From NCBI GenBank assembly GCA_963277665.1, contig OY728165.1, positions 1,147,992,050 through 1,148,056,049 of the forward strand: a stretch of 64,000 nucleotides of DNA, written 5' to 3'. Positions 1-13,900 of this stretch are shown here, piece after piece. The stretch's first letter is position 1. Every line of letters starts with the position of its first letter. Below the pieces are notes generated by a model. It was not told where the DNA came from, searched no databases, and worked only from the letters and a program-made list of their open reading frames with translations. Both the position numbers and the translations under genes were made by a program. Source of the DNA: Viscum album. Taxonomy: Eukaryota > Streptophyta > Magnoliopsida > Santalales > Viscaceae.

Positions 1-1039
1 GTATAAGAAATATGATAAAATGTCATTATGATTATGTAACCATAATTATTTACCATGCTTCTAATAAATTGGAGGTGAAATTATCACTCATGTGTATATA
101 GTGCTTAACATCTCCACATAGTGATACAATTCATTTTACATTACCATCTTTCTCAGATGGTTATTAAGATGGGATTATTTTATATATATTATAATGATAA
201 AATAATTATTCATAATTAATGATAATATCATATCTACATTCTTATCTTTCTAATCATTGGAAAAAGACAACGCCTTTCATGTGTATGTGTGGAACACCAC
301 CTCTATGTAGAAATGTTATTTGTTTTTTATTTCTATTTTACATGGATGGTAGTAAATATTAATTTAATGAATATATACAATATATATGATATAATAACTA
401 TTTTGAAAATGTATTTTACTTATTACATTTCTTTCATACCATCTATCATAATATGGAAACAATGTTCACATATACATACAGCCTACCGCCTCTTTGATTG
501 GTGAAATTCATTTTTCTTTATATTAAATTTATGGAATAATTGAAGTATTTATATAGCAATGTTATATGATATTTATATCATTATTTACATTGTGTAAATA
601 GTTTAACCATGATAAAATAACAACTACCAAAACTACAAAACCAAAAATACATAAATAACGAAACAGTTATCACCTAGGATAGTGATTTTAATAAAGAATT
701 TTTACTGAAGGGGAAATAAAATATTATAAGTAAATAATATATGGTATGATATATATGATTATGGTTATATAATATATTTATAATAAATATATATTTATTA
801 TATAGTATTTTTGAACACGTATAAAATAATTAATACCTTAGGTAAGGTATTTTCATCTATGTTTTAATTCTATGGGTCACATGTCATATTCACCACTTAT
901 TTATTTTATGTGGTTTATATAAAACCAATGTATAAAATCCTGTTTTATTATTTTTTTAATTCTATATCATTATTCATTTCCCTCATAGTTTGATTGTGTT
1001 TTAGGTCTCTCGAGTATGGAGAACATCTGCTTCATAAAA
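1..1039. other. AT-rich flank, nothing recognised
   Basis: This is very AT-rich sequence to the left of element A. I see no coding homology, LTR end, tRNA-like box or tandem array in it. The short open frame at 289-504 is low-complexity (rich in Y, F, I and N) and has no known motif. It may be the decayed remnant of an older element or plain intergenic DNA. Confidence 0.5.
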
Positions 1040-3083
1040 TGACCTAGTGTTCAGGGATGTTTGTTTGTTGGAATTTATGGAGTCCAGATATATATGTGTT
1101 AATGATTAAGTGATTGTCCATTAGAATATGGAATGTTTCTTTTCTAATTGATTTTTTCACATCATAAATGTTTTACATTATGTGAACACATTATCGGTCA
1201 TATTTCATGAGTCAGTTCAAGGTGTGAAAGGTTTACATACCATGAATCAGACTCATTCTATGAAATAAAAGAAAATCAAGATTTTTAATCTAAAGTGAAA
1301 TTTTTTAATTAATAAATTCATATTGTGAAACATTTTCACATCATTAATGTTTTAGTATTGTTTCTTCAACCACACTGAAAAAATCAAATCTTTTCCATTT
1401 AGTTGCATCATTTTCCCTCGAGACCTTGAATCTCTCCCAGGTGATTATTTGGATCTCTACTCCTTCAATATAATTTCATTCAACTATTAATATTCATTAT
1501 TATTACAGTGTTTCATTCCAAGAAATATATCCTTCAAATTATTCATTTTCATTGATCATGGTAGCATCGTTCTGTTATATTTATGGATTATTTGATCTAT
1601 AATGACAATATTCTTGATCCTATCTAGATCTAATGTGTTATCTTCCTTAAGAGGATTTCATTATGTTAGATGTTGTGTGGGTTTATCATTCTTTTAGTTA
1701 TGTTATTATCTGTCTTCTCAAATAATTTTTTTTCATATTGAATTTATTTTAAGATGTACGGATTTAATCAAGGGCTTCCATTGATTCCTTTTCATTCTTT
1801 CATATCGGTGGATCCTATCGTGGTTGTGAGTGACCTATGTTTGAGGTAGGTGGTTTGGTCTCTTGCCTATGTTGAATAAAATATATTTACACATATTTAT
1901 AAAATTATTTAATAAATTAAATTTCATGATTGAATTGCATGTGTGGAAATGGGTTTTATTAGAAAATATGGTTTTCTCATGGATTGGTAAAAGAAATAAT
2001 ATTTTCAAATAATTGTGAATTAGTTTTTTCAAATTGTTTTCAAATTGAGGTTTTTATGAAATGGTTGGGAAAATTTAGTACATGGTAACCCTTGTGTACT
2101 TAGGTGGATGGTGTCGTAATAGTCCTTGTCTGTTTATACATGTAGGGGTTTACTCTTGAGGTGTTCCTCTGCTCGCCAGCCCAGTTATTATATGAAGTTG
2201 TTTGAACTATTGTGAGATTAACTTGATGGAATTCTCCTCTACTCTCCATATTCAATTAATATATCTAGATAATGTATGTGTTAAATATTCTATGTATGGG
2301 TCAATTTTCCTGGCTAGGCTGACCTATTATTGTCCTGCACACATATTCTTTTGGTTTGTATTATATTTTTATACAATATTGAATACAAGATTTAATTTTA
2401 TTTGACTTTTTTGATTTATATGAAATGATTTAAACTATTTTACTTGGATTATTTGGAATTATGGAAAAAAGAAAAAACAATTACCTTAATATCGATATAA
2501 AAATTATCGAATAGATTATAAAGAATTTTTTCTTTAAACATGGTCATGTTTGGATTATTGTATTGGGAATTGATGTGGAACACCTTGGTGGGATCCTAAT
2601 GAGCCTATTTAACTCACACCCTACACACTCATTTCAATAGTTTGTAGACCTTTTTAAGTATTTCAATGTAGGTAAATGTAAGTCAATGAGGTTTCTGTCA
2701 ACTATGTTTATATATCTTCTTGTGATATAGTGAGAGTTTTTGTATGCTATCAGATGGAGTAGCTGTTTTTGTTTTAGTTGTCCTTGGTTTTTGAACTTGT
2801 ATCTTGGATATTATTTTAACAAATTTTGAGCTTTATCACTTCTATTGTTTGTTTTTTATATGTAATACATTTCTTACTTACTCTCCCACTATTTTATCTC
2901 ATCATATATATATATATATATATATCATGTTTTCTACTTCAAGTTAGGTGAAATTATCCCCTCAGGTTGTTGTTTATGCCTAGGTTCTAGTCTCCAAGTC
3001 ATGGGCATCAAGAACACTCTTTTGGTAAGTGATGGTTTAGGCCATGTATCATTTGAGATGGTATTTTGGTTAAATTAATCATA
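1040..3083 (+). repeat. 5' LTR of element A
   Basis: This segment aligns along its length with 20323-22288 plus 42346-42389 plus 45659-45732. Shared blocks include GAATTTATGGAG near 1070/20355, the ACCT(T)GA..TCTCTC block near 1423/20719, GTGGATCC..T near 1808/21106, and the closing TGAGATGGTATTT block at 3055/45693. It starts TGACC (3' copy TGGCC) and ends ATCATA (3' copy ATCACA), three bases before the primer site. An (AT)n microsatellite lies at about 2905-2925. The two LTRs are heavily diverged, with many indels. Confidence 0.85.
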
Positions 3084-3086
3084 GTT

Positions 3087-3098
3087 TGATATCAAAGT
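3087..3098 (+). other. Primer binding site of A (initiator tRNA-Met type)
   Basis: TGATATCAAAGT matches 9 of 12 bases of the TGGTATCAGAGC sequence typical of plant Gypsy elements. All three differences are G-to-A or C-to-T, as expected from deamination of methylated cytosines. It lies directly after the 5' LTR. Confidence 0.75.
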
Positions 3099-3344
3099 GT
3101 TAGGTTTTGCTAATTTTTTTGAATTTATTTTATTGGGGATAGGATTTTTGAGACATGAGAGGTAGGTTATAATGAGTGTCTGGTCATCTCTTTCTCTAAT
3201 GATACTCATGTTACCATGGGATATTGGGATGTGTGTCTCTTTTTTTGAGTTATTGATCTTAACCTAATATTTTTGTTTTCTTTTTTTATTTCGATATTAT
3301 ATTATCTTATTTTCTAATCATTTCAACTATTTCAATGTTTAGGG

Positions 3345-4430
3345 GTATTCCATGGAGATGTCTTCCACAGCTTCCTTTGGAGGGTTTATTGGATTCTCCT
3401 TAAGAGAATCAACCTCTATATTAGAATCTTATCCAGGATATTGTGGGGGAAGTTTGTGATGTCGACCAAAAGTTATCACAATTCCTGAATGTTGTTGTCA
3501 ATGTATATTCAGGATATGTAGATAAATGGGATTTATCACCACAGTTCTTATATGAGAAACCAATAGCCTTTAAAGGTATGAATGAACCTTAAGAGGCAGA
3601 GGACTGGTTAGATAATATTGATCAGATAGTTGACTTCTTGGATAAAATTTTGAATATCATGGTTGAGGTGTGAGGAATTAGTACTTGAGGGTTCTGAAAA
3701 GTGGTAGTGGTATTAAGTGGAATAATAATATAGACATGTGGGATTGGAGTGGCTAGTTTTAAGGAAACTCTTTTCTAGTGTTTTTAACAAAGTCACTAAT
3801 GATGGATAACTCTATAGAGTTCTTATCCTTGTAGTCGGGGGAGTGTTCGGTGCTAGAATACACCAATCAGTTCACGGAGCTAGTCAGTTTTTCTCTATAG
3901 GTAGTAAATAATGACTAGATTAAGACTTGTAAGTACCTACAATGTTTGCAACTAGACATAATTTTTCATGTATTTATACTTAATATCTCTAATTATTTGG
4001 ACATAGAATATATGTATATAATTAAAAATATGAATATGTTAAGAATGGTTAGTTATTCTACCTCTTGTATTCCCCCTAGAAGCTAATTTAGAAGCACAAA
4101 TGAATAAAATAGGAATTTTTGCGACCATTTTAAAAGTTTTGGGGGTGGTTCACATCAGTAGTAATCCTTTGAACATTCAGTTATAGCCAACATGGTTCCT
4201 CTGACCTACTATAAGTGTGGAATAGTTGGGAACATCTGATGTTCTTGTTACGTACATGTGAATATATGTAACAATTGTGGATACAATGTTCATCTGATGT
4301 ATTTATGTCGGGCTATGTCTATGCCTTTTTATTGTCAAGTATCATCAAATCCAATGGCTACTCTAGTATAGTGAGATGCTTCAAAGACTATAGGACTCCA
4401 TCCACATGCCTCAGGAGTAAAGAAACTTCA
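3345..4430 (+). pseudogene. gag remnant of element A
   Basis: This is a decayed capsid/nucleocapsid gene. A stretch at 3546-3640 reads like the start of a Ty3 gag capsid core (FLYEKPIAFKG, then EAEDWLDNID). At 3837-3890 an EYTNQFTELV block matches the usual YEAxFTxLxR motif. Two CCHC zinc-knuckle remnants lie at about 4208-4310 (YKCG..GN and CNNCGYNVHL). Stops and frameshifts occur throughout, so no product is possible. 3099-3344 is untranslated leader with nothing else recognised. The function (RNA packaging and particle assembly) is known from the family. Confidence 0.75.
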
Positions 4431-6658
4431 TATAGTTGATAAATTTTCAGTATAGGTAGATGCAAGACTGTTAATATAGATAAGTAATATCATTATTATA
4501 TATTCCGTAGTGACTACTTTAGTTGATACGTGTTATTACCACTCATTTATATCTCATAATTTTTTGGATATTCTTAAACATCCAATGGAACTCTTGACCT
4601 TTTTAAATAATAAGTGACAGAACATGGGAGGAGAAAACTATAGAAGTTCTAGTGTCCTTTTTCATTATCAATAGTTGATATAGATTTAGTATAGGATTTA
4701 ATGGTTCTTGTTCTAGATCTGTTTGACGACATCATCATGATGTATTGTATTATCTCTCATAATGGGTGTTTTATATTATCACCCGAATTCTTTATCCTTT
4801 TCTTATGATAGGATCTCTTGGGGTTTTCACGGAGAGTGGGATCTGAGTTTTGATTATAAAGGACCTTCCCGACTGAAGCTAATGTGTTTTCTGTATACTA
4901 TAGCAGTTTAATCTAAAGATTTTATTTTATTTTCAATCTTCATGTTAATGTTTTGGAGTTTAAATTTTTTTTCCTATATTAATTTCTAGTCTTTTTTAGA
5001 GAGGGGGTAGATTTTATGATTAAACTGGTGTCAGGTATATATCCTATTTCAATAACTTCTTATCTTATGGGATAATCAGAGATGAAATATCTCATGATTT
5101 AGTTATATGATCTAATGGTGAATATTTTTTTCCACATTGTGTTTTGACTTTGGTATCCCTTATGTTATTTTCCAAGATGAATGTTGTTTCATTTAGGTTG
5201 TGTTTGTACTATCAAAAGTTGTACTAGGTAATGGTTAATAATAGGTATATTTTTCTAATGTGTATGATTTCTTGACCAGTCAAATTGTAAAAGTGGTTTT
5301 CAATGATTGATCTTCAGTTTCATTATCATTAGCTCAGTGTTCAAGAGTCAGATATACTCATGAAGGGTTTCAGGTGTAGGTGTAGTCATTATAAATATAT
5401 TTTGACTTTATTTGGTATGACTAATTCCATTGAAGTATTTTATGGATTTGATGAATTAGATATTACATGAGTATCAAGACACTTTTTGGAACAATTCATG
5501 GAATATATTTTGGTTTATTTGATATCTGAGTGCGAGAAGGAGCACCATTTGAGTTTGGTTCTATAAATCCTGGGGAGTCATGTTTTTAAGGAAATTGTTC
5601 AAAGTACATTTTATAGATTCAAGTATGGAATATCTTGTGAAACTTGATTTCTGTTCTTACCTTATAAGTTAAACCTAATAAGGTGAAGGTTGTCTTGTTA
5701 TGGTAAGATCCAAAAAATATCTTTATGGTTCAGATATTCCAAGGGAATGTTATATACTATCTATGTTTATTTAAGGATTTCTCAAAGTTGGTGTCAACAT
5801 AGACTTATCTTAATAATAAATGGTTGAAATTAATATGGGATGAAAAGTTTCGTTCTTATTTTTAAGAGATAAAATGACTTCTAACATCAACTCTTATTTT
5901 AATCATACCTGAGCCCGGTATAGGGTATGTGGTTTTTTGTGAATATTATAGTGATGGATTGGGTTTTGTGCTTATGTGGGATGATAATGTGGTGTCTTAA
6001 GGATCTCACTATATATTAAAACATGAAAATAATTACCCCACTCATTATTTAGAGATTTTAACTATTATACATGTGGTTAAGTATCGGCGATGCTACCTTT
6101 TTAAGAGAGGTTCAAAATCTTTTTTGACCATAAGATTCTGAGCAATATATTTTCTCATAAAAACTTAATTATTAGACAGATATGGTTGGTGGAATACCTT
6201 CATAAATTTTTCATCAACGTCACTAACAACCTAGGGAAGGTGAATGTCATCACATATGATCTTAGTTGGAAAGTACCATTGCAGGATGTTCTGTAATTGA
6301 AGCAAGAGTAGAAACTTATGAGAATCTTTAATTTGTTGTACTTGGAAGCTCGGTAGGATGTTTCTTGTATATTAATGACTATTGTTCAGTTATCATCATC
6401 TATGCTAGAGTCTATTTCATAGGATTAATTGCAGGATGGTGAGTTTATGGTAATTTGAGAGACCTTATATGGTGGGGAGACTGCATCTGGTTGGTCTTTG
6501 TCTCTAGATGGTATTCTCTATTTTGGGGATTGGTTTGTCATCCCGTCATCTATGAGGAAATCTTTTTAGTATCATAGTTCTTTATGGGACATTTATTTGG
6601 AAACTATGAAGATGAATAATGACATGAGATAGTGATTTCTGTGTCTAGGTGTGAAGCA
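4431..6658 (+). pseudogene. pol of element A, first part (PR-RT-RNase H-IN N-terminal part)
   Basis: Domains appear in Gypsy order. Protease is at 4521-4580, with VDTCYYHSFISH in place of the catalytic DTG (G replaced by C). The DLFDDIIMMYC block near 4715 corresponds to the usual VILGMDWL-to-IDC protease tail. RT runs about 5010-5640, including a KLYQVMVNNRY segment (normally LNKxTVKNKYPLP) and FSMIDLQFHYH (normally FSKIDLRSGYHQ). RNase H is about 5890-6290 (GFVLMWDDNVVS, then NNYPTHYLEI). The start of integrase is at 6590-6658. Stops and shifts are frequent. The reading is cut at 6658 by element D and resumes at 17826. Confidence 0.8.
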
Positions 6659-9400
6659 TATGATATCTTGACCCATAAGCCACTAAACAAGTTCCTCGAT
6701 CTGGTGGGATATATGGCCTCAAGCATGCCTCCCCATATGACAGAGGCTACTAATTAGAAGACATAGCCTAGGGTGTATTTTAGGGTAGACTATACCTTCA
6801 AGTTAGAGTATATAATAATGGATTTGTAATAATAGCTAAATAGAATAATCATTATAGTATGTGAATAATATTGGCATCTGAAGTAAGGATAAAAATCCAT
6901 GCACTAAATAATATTCAATTATAAGAAACTAGATCATATAAAAGATGATAATGTGATGTCATTTCACTATAAACTAGAAAAAGGTATAAATGGATGCAGA
7001 CAATAAAACCCTTATGAAATAATTGAAAATATACTGAAAACTAGAGAATCATATCGATCACTGGCCTAGTCATTTGCTACTAATCTCCATCCTAAATTAA
7101 GCAAGCAAGTAGGGTGTTGAAAGATTGACAGTTGCATGAATTAACACATGTATTGATATAATCTTATTGGGAACCAATGGAAGATCAGATATTGTGTGAG
7201 ACAAATCTTAGTAGGACACCATCAATGGCATCTAAACAAATCCAATTTGTGAATAAAAACATAGCAGTGTGCATGTAAATATAAATGTAATGAAATTCAA
7301 AATAAATAACTCACACACTCTTCATCCTCAGATAGTAATGTCTGCAAATATGAGATCATTTAATTAATTCATTTATGTTCAGTATATATAGATAAGTCGT
7401 GTGAGATGTAAACAACATAGAAAATATATCATCATAATAATAAAATGTACCCAAGGTAATAAAAAGGAATTCATGACCATAGGGTTCATCCAACTCAATG
7501 TTGTAACTCATGTAGTCTAGAAAATAAGTTTTTTGAGTATAATCCATGGTCCATCACCCAAGGAATTCCACAGTACATGATTCTAACTGAGTATAAGGAT
7601 CTCATTCAAGGTAATCATGGGATAAGAAGAAATGGGCCCAATGGGGTGAATCCATGGATCCATGTGTCCAAATACATAAATATGGATCTTGGGAGTGTAT
7701 CATTGGAATCCTAATAATCTATAAATGATATCATGTGAATCATCAACACTACACCGACACATTCATAGACTAGGACAGAGACCAGGTTCCACGACGGGTA
7801 TCTCCCTTGGAAACTAGCTCAATCAATTGGAAGGGCATCGTCTGATTGATCAAGTAATTCCCTTAGGAATCCATGGTTGGCTCAAGTATTACCATTATTA
7901 TAAAGATAAGATGGTCCATTTTCAATGGTCACTGTATACATAATACATAATTTAATTCAAACCTTGTAATAGTCATTACTTTTTTATAATATAGTTGGTT
8001 CCTTCCATTACCTATCATTAATGTGATAATTTATATCATGGACATGCCACCATTTTAATTTTATATTAAATTATTATGTCCATTACATTATCATTTATAA
8101 GCATGACAATGTGGGATAAGGAAATGAAACCATATGCAGTTCAATTATAATTAACTAGGAGAAGTGATATATATAAATATACTTTCCAATTAACATTTTA
8201 GAGGTTCATTAATTAATTGGAACACATTCTATAGAAGGATTATGTGACATCTATACATTTTACAGATTTTAGAAAATCATAATTTATTTATTTAAAGAAG
8301 TATTACCATTAGTAGGGTCAAGAAACGCACTCGAACGATGCCTCAAATAAACCCACTAGGGTTACCAAATAATATTTAATGAATCACCCGACTTGGGGTG
8401 GATAGAGTTAAGGTATCAACCATCAATAATGCAGTGTACATGTCTTTAAATGGATATAAAATATGAGCATAATGATTATAATCATTTAATATAAATTTAA
8501 TAACAAAACCCCAGTGAAAATGACATGTGAACAATGATGACTTTTTATAAAATGGTGATAAATTGAGGGATGAGTCATAGACCACCTTTCACAAGAATAT
8601 AACACACTCCTCATCTATTATCATCACTTATTTTTTCTTGGATTGAGAGAAATGGAAGAGCATGTGAATGAAAAATAAATAAATCATATCATATTCCATC
8701 AATATAAAATTGTTGATGGAAAGTAAAATGATGAATGAAGCCTGAGGATTGAATAACTTGCCTAAAGGTATCAAAAGAGGCTAACGAAAGCTCGATCAGA
8801 CTTTGGATGGAGGAGATATCCAAAAATATTGGTTTTTCCAAAGGGGAGCTCCAACAAGATAAATGAATGACTCATTTCTGGTTAATTATAAAATGAGGGG
8901 AGGAGTAAGTTACATATATTTACAAGTAAAATGAGTGTTTTAACAAAACATATATAGTATTATAGGGTTTGGCCGCATGTTTTTCCAAATCATCCACTAA
9001 CCATGCACCTCCCACTGCCTAAGGAGGTACCCTACACAGTTTGTCTATATGGTTTATGAAACCATGTGCCAAATATTCCATATGGATTTTATAAATATTC
9101 CAGACCACCCACATTGGAATCCAACCTAGGGAATAGGGTTAGTGAAAGTCGTGCTCCGAGCTTAACCCCTCAAAAACACCCCCACATGTTTAGTAGAAAC
9201 TGTATGGATCAGGACACCCAGTTTTCAGTAACTATGTGGCCAATGAGTTTCTTCTATCGTCAAGAGTTTTGATCTCCAAAAAAGCCTTAGGCACCCCTTT
9301 AAACTAGTATAATCTTATTAAGAATAAAAAAGATTATAATCTAAAGAATTAGACCAAAATTTAAAGGAACCATAGCTCATTGAAAAATTGGGTTCTTACA
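6659..9400 (-). repeat. 3' LTR of element D
   Basis: This pairs with 15110-17825. Matching blocks include AGCCACTAAA at 6678/15130, the GCATGCCTCCC block at 6721/15174, an ATCCATGG..CCAT block near 7652/16087, and GGTTCTTACA at 9391, next to the polypurine tract. The outer (left) end is TATGATATC where the other copy has TGTGATGTC, so the terminal TG has decayed to TA. The short open frames at 7356-7547, 8376-8585 and 9066-9272 lie inside this LTR and show no motif. Confidence 0.85.
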
Positions 9401-9416
9401 ATATTCCCCCCTTTTA
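9401..9416 (-). other. Polypurine tract of element D
   Basis: On the minus strand this reads TAAAAGGGGGGAATAT immediately before the LTR start TGTAAG. It is the plus-strand DNA primer site and one of the best preserved signals in this element. It fixes the 3' LTR boundary at 9400. Confidence 0.85.
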
Positions 9417-9599
9417 GGAACTCATCCTCAAGGTCACCTTCTAATAGCGATGAAACATAGTTTGAATAAATATTTATCCACTGAGCACGTACGTTGGAAT
9501 CCTACTACTAAGTCTCTTCTTGTACATGGATATGATACCATATCACCCTCACTAAAGGGATAGACTATACTTAGAGATCCTTCATGCACTAGTAAAAGA

Positions 9600-12500
9600 T
9601 GCATATAGGTTACTCCTCAAACAAAGCATCAGCATCTAACACAATGTCCTTGGGATAAAAAATATGAGAAGAGCCATCATGAGAATGGTGAAGCTTTGAA
9701 ATGTGAAAAACATTGTGCATGAAATGGATCCTATGAGGTAATAACAAATGATAGTCTTCTAGACCGACCCTATACTGAATCTCAATTATCCTGACATAAT
9801 GAGGTGACAACTTCCTTTGCCTCTGTATCCATCAATTCCCTAGATTTAGTGATACCTGTAAGAAAGCGTGATCCATATCCTTGAACTATATAGGTCATAG
9901 GTAGTGATCAACTTAATATTTTTATCTATAATGATCTATATACACACACATTCTTATTAGTTGAACCTTATATAAATTCTCCCACATGATACAAGGCCCA
10001 TGTATCATAGATTCTCTTTCCTCAAAACATCATAAGGGTGAACGGCTTGGCCGACCATACATGTCCATATAAGTATCCATCTAGATCGTCACTTGAAATC
10101 TATTAATATCAGTGAACTTTATGTGATGGATATGATTCATTCAAGAACCGTTGAAATCAAGGACACATTCTCGAAGCATGTCCTCAAACATTGTGTTGTC
10201 CTTTCTGATGGGCCATCATTCTGAGAGTGAAAATCTATGCTCCAAAGAACCTATGTTCCAAAATCTCTCTGTAAACTCTTCCAGAGACTTTATTTTAAAT
10301 TAACTTACCTATCTAAAATGATAGTAAAAGGTCACCCTTTTAACTATATTATCGTGTGAATAGATAATTTTCCTATATCATCAACTAGGAATGTCTTCTA
10401 GATAGGAAGGAAGTGGGATACTTTAGTTAGTCGATCTACAACTACCCAAACATTATTTCTACCTCAAAGATATCTCAGTAATACAACTATAAAATCCATA
10501 GCAATATCTCCCCCTTTCTATTCCAGGATTGGAAATAATTGTAACAATATAGTAGGTATCAATTATTCTACCTTCACCAACTGAGATGTGGAACACCAAG
10601 TGATAAACCTTCTATATATAATTCAATCTCAATCCACCAATACTGTAATCGCATATCTCAAAAAATCATAGAGATTCCTATATGGACTACCCACATGGAA
10701 TCATGGGACTCTTGCATCAGTTTTTATCTAATATCAGTATGAACCTATATATTCCCATGTATATGTAGGATATCTTCCTCATCAATAGAACAATCTAGAG
10801 GTGATTCCTCTCCTGAAATACTCTCTCATATAACCAAGCCTTAAGGATACAAAAATTACCTAATCTCCATCCAATCAAGGAGGGAAGGGGTAACTATTGA
10901 TGTAGTAATATCAGAAATCTCAGGAATCTCATGAAACTCCATATTCATCTCATAAAATAGGGCTACCAATTACATTCATCACTAGTTTCCTATATGGTAT
11001 GTGCATAACTTTTCTATCTTAGCACATCAGCTACCTCATTTCCTTATCTAGAAATATATATAAGATCAAATTCAAAGATTTGAATGTATTCAACTCAAAT
11101 TCGCTATATGATATTAAATTCATGTGGAGAAAAAATATATTTGAGGCTAATTTAGTCCATACACACCACAAAGCACTCGCAAATCTGATAGTGTCTCAAG
11201 CAATGCAATTCTTGGACAAATTTTGAGAGACCAAGGTCATTCATCGAGTAATTATTCCCATGAGGTATTAGTTAATGTGACTTCTAAATAGTGATTTCAT
11301 CTATTTCCATCTATACTACCCCCAAGACAATTACTGAGGCAGTCATAGAACACTATAAATCCTCTCCCAAACTCTGGAAAAATCTGAATATGTGTTGAGA
11401 TAAGACTTCCTTTCAAACCCTAAAAGGATTTATTTCATGCTGATGACCATAATAACTTCCCACCCTTCTCAATAATACTATAAATAGGTGTATAAAGACA
11501 TGTGATGTAATTTATGAAACATGTGTAATATCCAAGCATCCATAAGAAACTCATTATATCAAACATGTTCTTGGGATACTCCTTGGAAACCACAACAATC
11601 ATCTTTTATGGGTTGACTGATACTAATAATTCATAGATAATATGACCAAAGAAGTGAAATGTTTTAGTCTATAAGGGGTTCTTACCAAGAATGGAAAAAA
11701 TATGATTCTCTATTATTGTATTCCAAACAATATCAACATGATTATCATAGTTTCAATTAGTATGATAATACACCAAGATGTTGTCTATAAATACCACAAG
11801 GAAATCAGATATGGGTAAAGAATCATATTCATCAAATCCATGACAATGTAATGAATGTTCATAAAACTGAATGGTTTAAAGATATAATCATATATACCAT
11901 GCTGAATATGGAAAGTTATTTGTGGAATATCTAAAGTTTTGACTCTCAATTGATGATAGCTCGATCTCAGGTTGATCATTAAGAATAGCCTAGTACCATA
12001 GAGTTAGTTAAAGAGATCATATATTCAAGGAAGGGGATTCTGGTTCTTAATCATTGGTCATCAATGCATAAATGAAAGGTCTTATCCACTTTCTTGGAAA
12101 AAGAATGTGTGAACACCAAGAATAAGTATTGGGTCTGATAAATCCTTTAGACTCCAGCTCTTCCAACTATCTCTTGAGCTTCTAGAGCTCAGTAGGTTCC
12201 ATCTTGTATGGGAAAATGGATGCTAGATTTTCTCCTCGAACATGATCAATCATGAACAATTCCACTCTCTCTAGTGGTAATCTAGAAACATCATTGGGAA
12301 AAACATCTCTAAAATGATCTTCCATGGGAGAAAAATATGTTAGATTTTTTCCATAATCTACCTTGAAAATACAATCAATATGGAAGATCAATAAACCTAT
12401 ACAATGTTTCTATAGTCTATATCTATTATCATATACATCCCACTCACCCTTGTGGATAGAATGGCTCCCCTATGGTCATGTAAAAGGCACCTTTTGGTGA

Positions 12501-12840
12501 TTGAAGTGCATATAGAAGTGATATGTAACCAGTTAATCCATTCTAAGAATAAAATCAAAGCCCATCATCTCAAGTAAAATGATGTACCATATTATAGGAA
12601 AACTACCTACCTCAAGGAGGTTTTCCATTCAATGGTTTATTCTCTCTTAATTAACTCCCAACGGTGTGTCCAATGTCATCAGACCGTAGAATTACTGAAT
12701 TTCTAACCTGAGACTTTCTATGATCGTTAATGATATAAATGACAGAAAGTAAACTATATGGAATAAATTAGATACAATTGTAGATTATAATTTAATTGTA
12801 CCTCATACTATAGACGATCTGGGACTCTAATCCTTGGGTA
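9600..12840 (-). pseudogene. pol of element D (PR tail-RT-RNase H-IN)
   Basis: Read on the minus strand. The protease tail is near 12530-12570 (GFDFILRMD). A block at 12391-12182 has the DVFPNDVSRLPLERVE motif that precedes Gypsy RT. RT continues with INLRSSYHQLRVK at 11979-11935 and a FIDNILVYY block near 11790, where the usual active-site FIDD has become FIDN. RNase H runs about 11400-10990 (LPEFGRGFIVFYD). Integrase is about 10450-10000 (VVVDRLTKVSHFLPI, then HQKGQ in place of HPQTDGQ). The integrase C-terminal segment is at 9810-9610 (HRIHFMHNVFHISKLHH). Multiple stops and frameshifts break every domain. Confidence 0.85.
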
Positions 12841-13290
12841 TCTGTTATAATGCATGAAATTTGCCGGAACCACAACCATGTGCTATATGTAGACTAACCT
12901 ATGTAGTTTTGTTCTACTGGTGAAAATAATCATGAACATGGATACCATGGTCATGAACTCCCCCTAAAAATTTCTTTCCAATTTTACTTGAACTCCTCAC
13001 CTAACACAACATAACTGATAAAGCTCTTGATGGTGGAGCTGGTTCAGATCCTCTTCCCCTAGAAGTAGGTAGATAGGTCTGAAATAATCATTGAATATGT
13101 CTCATACAGTTGTAATCATGTTAATCAAGAGGAATCTATCACACTGAGAATTTTATTTCCCCTAACATCCAAATTTATGGAATATAATTGATCTAAAAGT
13201 GTGGATTCTATAGACACCACTACACTAATGATAAACCTCAAGGCTATGGTTCTTATTACTGAAAAAACTATTGCCATGTCTCAGCACTGA
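12841..13290 (-). pseudogene. gag-pol junction of D, decayed
   Basis: By position this stretch should hold the nucleocapsid zinc knuckle and the protease active site. I could not read either one securely in any minus-strand frame. No other feature is visible here. Confidence 0.4.
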
Positions 13291-13900
13291 AACTCTATGA
13301 TCAGGGCTTTAAACTTCTCCCAGGTTGTTCTTAGTGATAAAATCATGATTAAAGATCATAGAAAAGGTGCTTATCCACAATAAATTCACCTGTGAGTGGA
13401 TTTCATACTTGATCCCATCCTCAAAACATTGCACACGTGATAGCTCATCACTGTCTAGAATTGGTTCAAGGTGCTTCAAATTATTAAAATTCACTTAATA
13501 ATCCATAATGGACATAGGACACTCCCACGGGTGCATGAACACTCTAGCTTGTTCATCTCTCAGGATTTGAGGTAAAAATTAATCATAGAATGAATTCTTG
13601 AAGTTATCCTAGACCATGCCTAGATGATAACCAACCTGAGTAATCACATCCCACATGTGTTTGGAAAAATCCTGAAGCATATATTCATGAAAATCTTGGA
13701 CTTTCACTATGGATAGGTCTCAAAACGTTTTAGTATAGAAATACTATCCTCTATACAAGACACAGGAGCCTATGGACTTCCATACACTAATAATATGGGA
13801 GGATGTTGCTACAGGAACTCAATAGTCAGATTAGTAATAGTTGGTGCAACTTCTGGAGCACCCCACATAGACTAAATCATATGTATAAAACACTCATGAA
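13291..13900 (-). pseudogene. gag remnant of element D
   Basis: Minus-strand fragments match a Ty3 gag capsid in several frames. About 13740-13640 reads like FHEYMLQDFSKHMWDVITQV. About 13560-13500 has FMHP and SIMDY blocks. 13494-13309 is an open stretch beginning NFNNLKHLEPIL that continues the capsid C-terminal part. The same blocks occur in the gag of element E (SSKIWLDVITHV and SVMDYSSEFIEI near 56320-56520), which supports a shared family. The gene is broken by stops and shifts. Confidence 0.75.
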